From Malurus cyaneus samueli (Eukaryota; Chordata; Aves; Passeriformes; Maluridae), in the NCBI GenBank assembly GCA_009741485.1, contig CM019219.1:3243243-3307242 (forward strand): a DNA stretch of 64,000 nt. The letters run 5' to 3'. The position numbers and the translations under genes were made by a program. This document shows, piece by piece, positions 61,301 through 64,000 of the stretch. The notes under the pieces were generated by a model. The model had not been told where the DNA came from. It worked only from the letters and a program-made list of their open reading frames with translations, and did no database searches. The number at the start of each line of letters is the position of its first letter. Positions within the stretch are counted from its first letter, which is position 1.

Positions 61301-61381
61301 AGATGTGTTTGGACTAAACTTTACTGATGAAATCCCATCATCTGGAGTTTGGTTTAGTTTGAACTCGTTTGATCCCGTCAT
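52366..61381 (-). CDS. BUB3: BUB3 mitotic checkpoint protein, seven coding exons, 326 aa
   Basis: The coding sequence joins, in transcript order, 61381-61187, 60668-60599, 59571-59420, 56772-56614, 55298-55121, 54604-54388 and 52375-52366. That is 981 nt: 326 codons plus TAG. Every junction has AG/GT borders and the reading phases agree. The product is a WD40 beta-propeller. WD-type strand endings are visible at residues 34-43 ([10 protein letters not shown]), 114-124 ([11 protein letters not shown]), 153-163 ([11 protein letters not shown]) and 252-262 ([11 protein letters not shown]). BUB3 is known to bind the GLEBS motifs of BUB1 and BUBR1 and phosphorylated MELT repeats of KNL1, bringing the spindle checkpoint to kinetochores. 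Compared with my memory of human BUB3, I see only scattered conservative changes (for example T/S, I/V, Y/F), and the length equals the shorter human isoform. RAE1, the closest paralogue, is excluded by near-identity to BUB3 throughout. The gene is intact. Confidence 0.97.
52376..54387 (-). other. BUB3 last intron, possibly an alternative 3' end
   Basis: Two kilobases lie between the last two coding segments. The part at about 52,480-53,160 has no recognisable repeats and keeps a balanced, AT-rich, non-degenerate look. A minus-strand AATAAA lies at 53,411-53,416. Since reading through the upstream donor stops at once (AAG TGA), this interval could act as an alternative terminal exon and 3'UTR. 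That is inference. Confidence 0.45.
54388..54604 (-). CDS. BUB3: BUB3 coding exon 6 (residues 252-324)
   Basis: This 217-nt exon runs from the split Gly252 to the first two bases of Lys324, giving [11 protein letters not shown] through to TDAETKP. The acceptor is TTTCCAG. The donor is CCCAA|GTGAGT. If the donor is not used, translation reads AAG TGA, so the protein would stop after Lys324 at 54,384-54,386. Confidence 0.95.
54785..54975. repeat. Local duplicate, copy A, in BUB3 intron downstream of coding exon 5
   Basis: About 190 bp that resembles 55,344-55,545. Shared blocks include AACTGGAGAAAAGACTGCAA, GATTCTCATTGCAT and AAGCTTRTGTTTGGGG in the same order and orientation. The offset between copies is 559 bp. 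BUB3 coding exon 5 (55,121-55,298) lies between them and is not itself duplicated. Confidence 0.8.
55121..55298 (-). CDS. BUB3: BUB3 coding exon 5 (residues 193-251)
   Basis: This 178-nt exon encodes [10 protein letters not shown] through to HNTFAT plus one base of the split Gly252 codon. The acceptor is TTCTTAG and the donor is GCTACAG|GTAAAT. It contains the lysine-rich [13 protein letters not shown] segment. About 200 bp of similar intron sequence lies on each side of it (see the repeat entries). Confidence 0.95.
55344..55545. repeat. Local duplicate, copy B, in BUB3 intron upstream of coding exon 5
   Basis: Second copy of the 54,785-54,975 segment, in the same orientation. It carries a short internal insertion (near 55,480-55,500, around GAGATAACAATGCGAC) and many substitutions, so the duplication is not recent. 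It could instead be two insertions of an unrecognised element, but no element ends are visible. Confidence 0.8.
55546..56613. other. Rest of BUB3 intron between coding exons 4 and 5
   Basis: About 1.1 kb of AT-rich intron. I see no CR1, tandem repeat or second exon-like block in it. In particular I see no degenerate copy of coding exon 5 at the place predicted by the 559-bp duplication offset (about 55,680-55,860). Confidence 0.6.
56614..56772 (-). CDS. BUB3: BUB3 coding exon 4 (residues 140-192)
   Basis: This 159-nt exon encodes [10 protein letters not shown] through to AFPNKQ. The acceptor follows a run of T (TTTTTTTTGAAAG) and the donor is AAGCAG|GTATGG, phase 0 on both sides. Because it is symmetric, skipping it would keep the frame and remove 53 residues. 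It carries [11 protein letters not shown] (residues 153-163). Confidence 0.95.
56773..59419. other. BUB3 intron between coding exons 3 and 4
   Basis: The largest interval between coding exons, 2.6 kb of AT-rich DNA. Short open frames occur (for example 57,296-57,496 plus strand), but none resembles a known family or has exon-like borders. No transposable element is recognisable. Confidence 0.6.
59420..59571 (-). CDS. BUB3: BUB3 coding exon 3 (residues 89-139)
   Basis: This 152-nt exon encodes [10 protein letters not shown] through to TFSQPEK. The acceptor is TTCTTACAG. The donor is GAAAAG|GTACGT, phase 0. It contains the best WD signature of the protein, [11 protein letters not shown], at residues 114-124. 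Human BUB3 has Thr where this protein has Ala in LVGAHD, as I recall it. Confidence 0.96.
59572..60598. other. BUB3 intron between coding exons 2 and 3
   Basis: One kilobase of AT-rich intron with no recognisable repeat or RNA gene. The minus-strand donor GTGAGC lies at the high-coordinate end and the acceptor CTTACAG at the low end. Confidence 0.6.
60599..60668 (-). CDS. BUB3: BUB3 coding exon 2 (residues 66-88)
   Basis: This 70-nt exon encodes [10 protein letters not shown] followed by [13 protein letters not shown], then one base of the next codon. The acceptor is TTCGTAG and the donor is CAAG|GTGAGC, phase 1. It lacks its own ATG-started open frame. It was found from the BUB3 reading frame and the splice borders. 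It completes the second blade. Confidence 0.95.
60669..61186. other. BUB3 intron between coding exons 1 and 2
   Basis: 518 bp of AT-rich intron with donor GTAAGT at 61,181-61,186. I see nothing else in it. Confidence 0.6.
61187..61381 (-). CDS. BUB3: BUB3 first coding exon (residues 1-65)
   Basis: This 195-nt exon encodes residues 1-65, starting MTGSNEF and ending DCAFY. The start codon is the first three bases of the exon: TTGTCTGCAG lies directly before ATG, so the 5'UTR must come from a separate upstream exon. The donor is TAT|GTAAGT, phase 0. An in-frame upstream ATG at 61,438 lies in intron sequence and is not used in this model. The segment holds the first propeller strands, with [10 protein letters not shown] at residues 34-43. 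Confidence 0.95.
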
Positions 61382-63498
61382 CTGCAGACAATAAGGCATA
61401 GATGCAATTTTAGTGACTACAAGAACACAGGCTAGCAAGTGAACAAGACTGAGCCATCTGAAAGGCAGCCCAAAGCAGCCATGAAAAGTTTCCTGGTTTT
61501 TACACAGAACAGGTTCAGAACACCCAAATTTTGGACATCTCTAAAATTCAAAATGCCAATCCCTGTCCAAAACCCCCTCTCTCTACAGAAAGCTTTTAAA
61601 TATCAAATGCAACATGAATAAACAGTACAAAACTATTATGTGCATTATCATCATCTGTAAGCCTAAATATTGTTACTTACAAATGTAATTCTCTCACTCT
61701 GTTGAGTGTGTGGCCCTGTTTTTTGAAGTAATTACAAGTTACGCGAACATCAAGAAATTACTTTAAAAAATACACACAAGCAGAAAAGAATTGGATTTGA
61801 AAACTCCAAAAAGCATTGATTTGCTCCTGGATTGGTATGACTGTCATGTATTTCCAAGAATTGCAATCAGATCATCTTTTATATAGTTTTGGGCTCTGTG
61901 AAACTTTCAGATCTTTAGGCTTCCCTAAGTGCTATGAAAATATTTGCAACAAAAAGCTTTTAGAATTTTTCCCTCTCTCCTAGAATCCAAAGGAAAGGTA
62001 AAGAAAGTTATGTTTTGTGGACTGCTGAAATGTGGAGTGATCATAGAACTGGCATGTGATCAGGAAAAAATATGAAAAATTTAATGGAAGATCAATGACT
62101 CCAAAGGCAAATGCAGCACTCACATTCCAGGACTAGTTTGTTGAAAAATTCCAAGGACAGCAGAAGCTATGAACTGCAAATTTCAGTTGGAAAACAGTCT
62201 CCTTAAAAACACTCTAAAAGATGAAACTGTTGATTACATATCCACCAACAAAACAACCACATCTTCTTTCCAAGGCTTCTCAAGGCCTTCATAGCATATT
62301 TACCTTCTGCTAAAGGGGCAGAGCAGTGAATTAGCTCAGATTTTCTGTCACCCCTGAATTTGCAGGTACAGAGAATAAATCAGGAGAGAAGAAGAAGATG
62401 AACCAAGGGCAAGGTTCAAATTTAGAGCACAAAGATTCCAGTTCAGTGCTTGTCACTAAGTAAAAATCATCACGTTGTGTAATAAAGTGAGGAACACACA
62501 TTCCAACACTGCAGAGATTTCCTGAGAGGGAGCTTTGGCAGATGCTCTGCAAGAAAACCATCAAAAAACACAAAAAACTACTCATTGTGTCAACATAAAG
62601 GTGAATATTCCTGCTACTTAACCTGCAGTGAGGGGGGGAAAAAAACCTTTTATTAATAGAAGAGCTTCTTTCTTAGCCCTTTTTAGCTCTGCTTTGGGAA
62701 CACTTAAGAAAAGAAAGGTTTGAGGTTTTGCCACACATCTTTCCATAGGAAAACTACCTGGAATGCAGCAGCACCTGCATAAGTAAATGTTTCAGGTGGA
62801 GGTACAGGGACAAAAAATCTAAAGGAATTCCAAATTGGGAAGATTAGATTGGACAAGCTTATTGCCTTGTCCCCTTAGGCCAGAAAACTCAAACAACAAA
62901 GCATGAGGATTTGAGGTACAAGTTATTGTATTATTTGAGGCCTGGTACAAATTATTAACCAGCCCGAAAGCAACTTCAGGAGGCAAAGCTACTTTTACCA
63001 GAAACCTGGATGGATGTCCCAAAGGTATTTTTAATCCAGAACGTGCATAATATCAGATTTTAGGTATATCCTGCCTCTTACACATAGTAAAAATAAAATA
63101 AATCAGACCAAGAGCCCGGCATTTTCACAAAAACAGCTTCTCCACAACCAGGATTGCCAAACCACAGTGCAGTGCCTCAAATAAAAAGGTCCTACTTAAA
63201 TGTTGAGGCACCACAAGAACAAACTTTTAAATAAGACATTATACTGAAACGAAGATTCTGACTTAACTACAGGGTTCTGTTTTGAATAAAAAAAAAACAT
63301 TTTTGGTGAACAAGAAATCTATGCTTTTATAGCTCACATTGACACGAGTGTCACTCAACTGGACGGAGTTGCTCGAACAAAGCAGAACGCTCAGGTGAGA
63401 GCCTCGGGACTCGCAGCCTGCGCTTTTATTGAGAAAACATAAAACTCAAAGTACCGTCTTCATGCTGAACGAGTTCCAAAAAAAAAAGAGGGAGATAC
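61382..63498. other. BUB3 first intron
   Basis: About 2.1 kb between the proposed non-coding first exon and the ATG exon. It is AT-rich and I recognise no repeat. The upper boundary depends on which of two donors near 63,500 is used. Confidence 0.5.
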
Positions 63499-63560
63499 CT
63501 TTACCAAGAAAGGCCCCGGGAAACTAACAACCTCCCCCCGCAAAAATGCCGCGCGGCCGG
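63499..63560 (-). other. BUB3: Probable BUB3 non-coding first exon
   Basis: The ATG exon opens exactly at its acceptor, so a separate 5'UTR exon is required. On the minus strand two donors fit: AAAG|GTATCT (exon end 63,499) and CTTG|GTAAAG (exon end 63,505). The transcription start is placed only roughly, from the CCAAT box at 63,615-63,619 and the CpG-rich sequence. There is no in-frame coding evidence here. Confidence 0.45.
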
Positions 63561-63850
63561 CGCCGGCGCGCCGCGGCGCACGCCGGGCAGCAGCGTCACG
63601 CGCGTTCGAACCGACCAATCGCGGCGGGGGCCGGCAGTGCGCGCGCGCGGGCCGTGGCTGGCGGCGCTGAGGCTGAGGTGAGGCCGGGGACCGCGGGACG
63701 GGGATTTGGGTCCGGGAAATTCGGGAGGTTTGGGACGGGAATTCCGGATTTGGGACCGGGATTTGGACGGGATTGGACCTGGGGTCATCCTCACTCCTCA
63801 TCCAAGCCGCGCGTTCGTCCCCGGTCCCGGCGTCGCCCCCGTCCTTCTGT
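63540..63850. promoter_or_regulatory. CpG-island promoter of BUB3
   Basis: This is a sharp change from AT-rich DNA to very CpG-dense sequence (for example GCGCGGCCGGCGCCGGCGCG at about 63,550). There is no TATA box in the expected place. CCAAT at 63,615-63,619, TTCGAA at 63,605-63,610, a TGACG half-site (minus strand) near 63,594-63,598, and a GC alternating run near 63,637-63,650 resembling NRF1 sites lie within 60 bp. This is typical of a housekeeping, cell-cycle-linked promoter and lies just upstream of BUB3. Confidence 0.8.
63605..63619. promoter_or_regulatory. CCAAT box next to a TTCGAA (CHR-like) palindrome
   Basis: TTCGAA at 63,605-63,610 is followed after four bases (CCGA) by CCAAT at 63,615-63,619. 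NF-Y/CCAAT boxes and CHR elements (TTTGAA, with TTCGAA as a known variant) are established features of mitotic gene promoters. Function here is inferred from motif and position only. Confidence 0.45.
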
Positions 63851-64000
63851 TCCCAGGCCCTTCACTCTCTTCCCTTCCCGCAGCGTTTCCCTCATCCCGA
63901 CACACTTCTCCAGGACGCGGCTGGGGGAGCGACCAGGAGAAGGCCTTGAGGCTGCCCTAAGTCCGAAAGCTTTTCCTTGGCGGCCCGTGGAGCAGCGGGG
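63661..64000 (+). other. Upstream flank with a plus-strand splice donor
   Basis: CpG-rich sequence runs on to the window end. GCTGAG|GTGAGG at 63,677/63,678 is a strong donor on the plus strand, downstream of the shared CCAAT box. It would fit a divergent non-coding transcript. I found no conserved protein frame. The open frame at 63,706-63,960 (plus) looks like GC-rich chance coding. Confidence 0.35.

Noticed and set aside
61379..61438. Upstream in-frame ATG at 61,438 as BUB3 start
   Set aside because: It would add 19 unrelated residues (MLACVLVV…) before the conserved MTGSNEF. A good acceptor (TTGTCTGCAG) separates them, so this is intron.

Overview
The window is vertebrate nuclear DNA, and most probably avian. 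It is AT-rich and single-copy, with one widely split gene. Its recognisable transposable elements are almost all CR1-type LINE fragments with the avian 3'-end signature (the 'CATAGAATCATAGAAT' style terminus followed by 'GGTTGGAAGGGACC'). The gene is BUB3, the mitotic-checkpoint WD40 protein. A passerine is plausible, but I cannot fix the species from the sequence. I see no bacterial-style operon, phage, CRISPR array or rRNA.

Region 1 (1-52,030) is a gene desert. It holds unique AT-rich DNA, many microsatellites and poly-A/T tracts, a 600-bp minisatellite with a 15-bp unit (5,633-6,232), a (TATATC)n block that passes into ~300 bp of almost pure A/T (3,491-3,945), at least nine CR1 fragments, two faint MIR-like relics, an unassigned dispersed repeat present as two copies plus a fragment (9,058, 14,880, 11,852), a 63-bp tandem duplication, and a 20-base run of N next to poly-A (37,309-37,328). 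Several repeat-free stretches with homeodomain-type TAAT motifs look like conserved non-coding elements. That is a judgement from composition only. In vertebrates as I know them, HMX3, HMX2 and BUB3 lie together and are followed by a gene-poor interval towards GPR26. This window fits the downstream side of BUB3 and its desert, so candidate elements here could be long-range enhancers of neighbouring genes.

Region 2 (about 52,030-63,600, minus strand) is BUB3. Seven coding exons were resolved to the base. Lengths and phases join to a 326-residue protein, with ATG at 61,381 and stop at 52,366. A non-coding first exon lies near the CpG island. The protein is a seven-bladed beta-propeller ending in ...KPKST. 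A 3'UTR of about 330 nt ends near an AATAAA at 52,054-52,059.

Region 3 (63,540-64,000) is the CpG-island promoter, with a CCAAT box, a TTCGAA palindrome (CHR-like) and a CRE half-site. A good plus-strand splice donor at 63,677/63,678 suggests possible divergent transcription.

I did not find a new biological system. The points most worth checking are the C-terminal architecture of BUB3 (reading into intron 7 gives an almost identical protein), the unassigned repeat family, the duplication flanking exon 6, and the candidate conserved elements.
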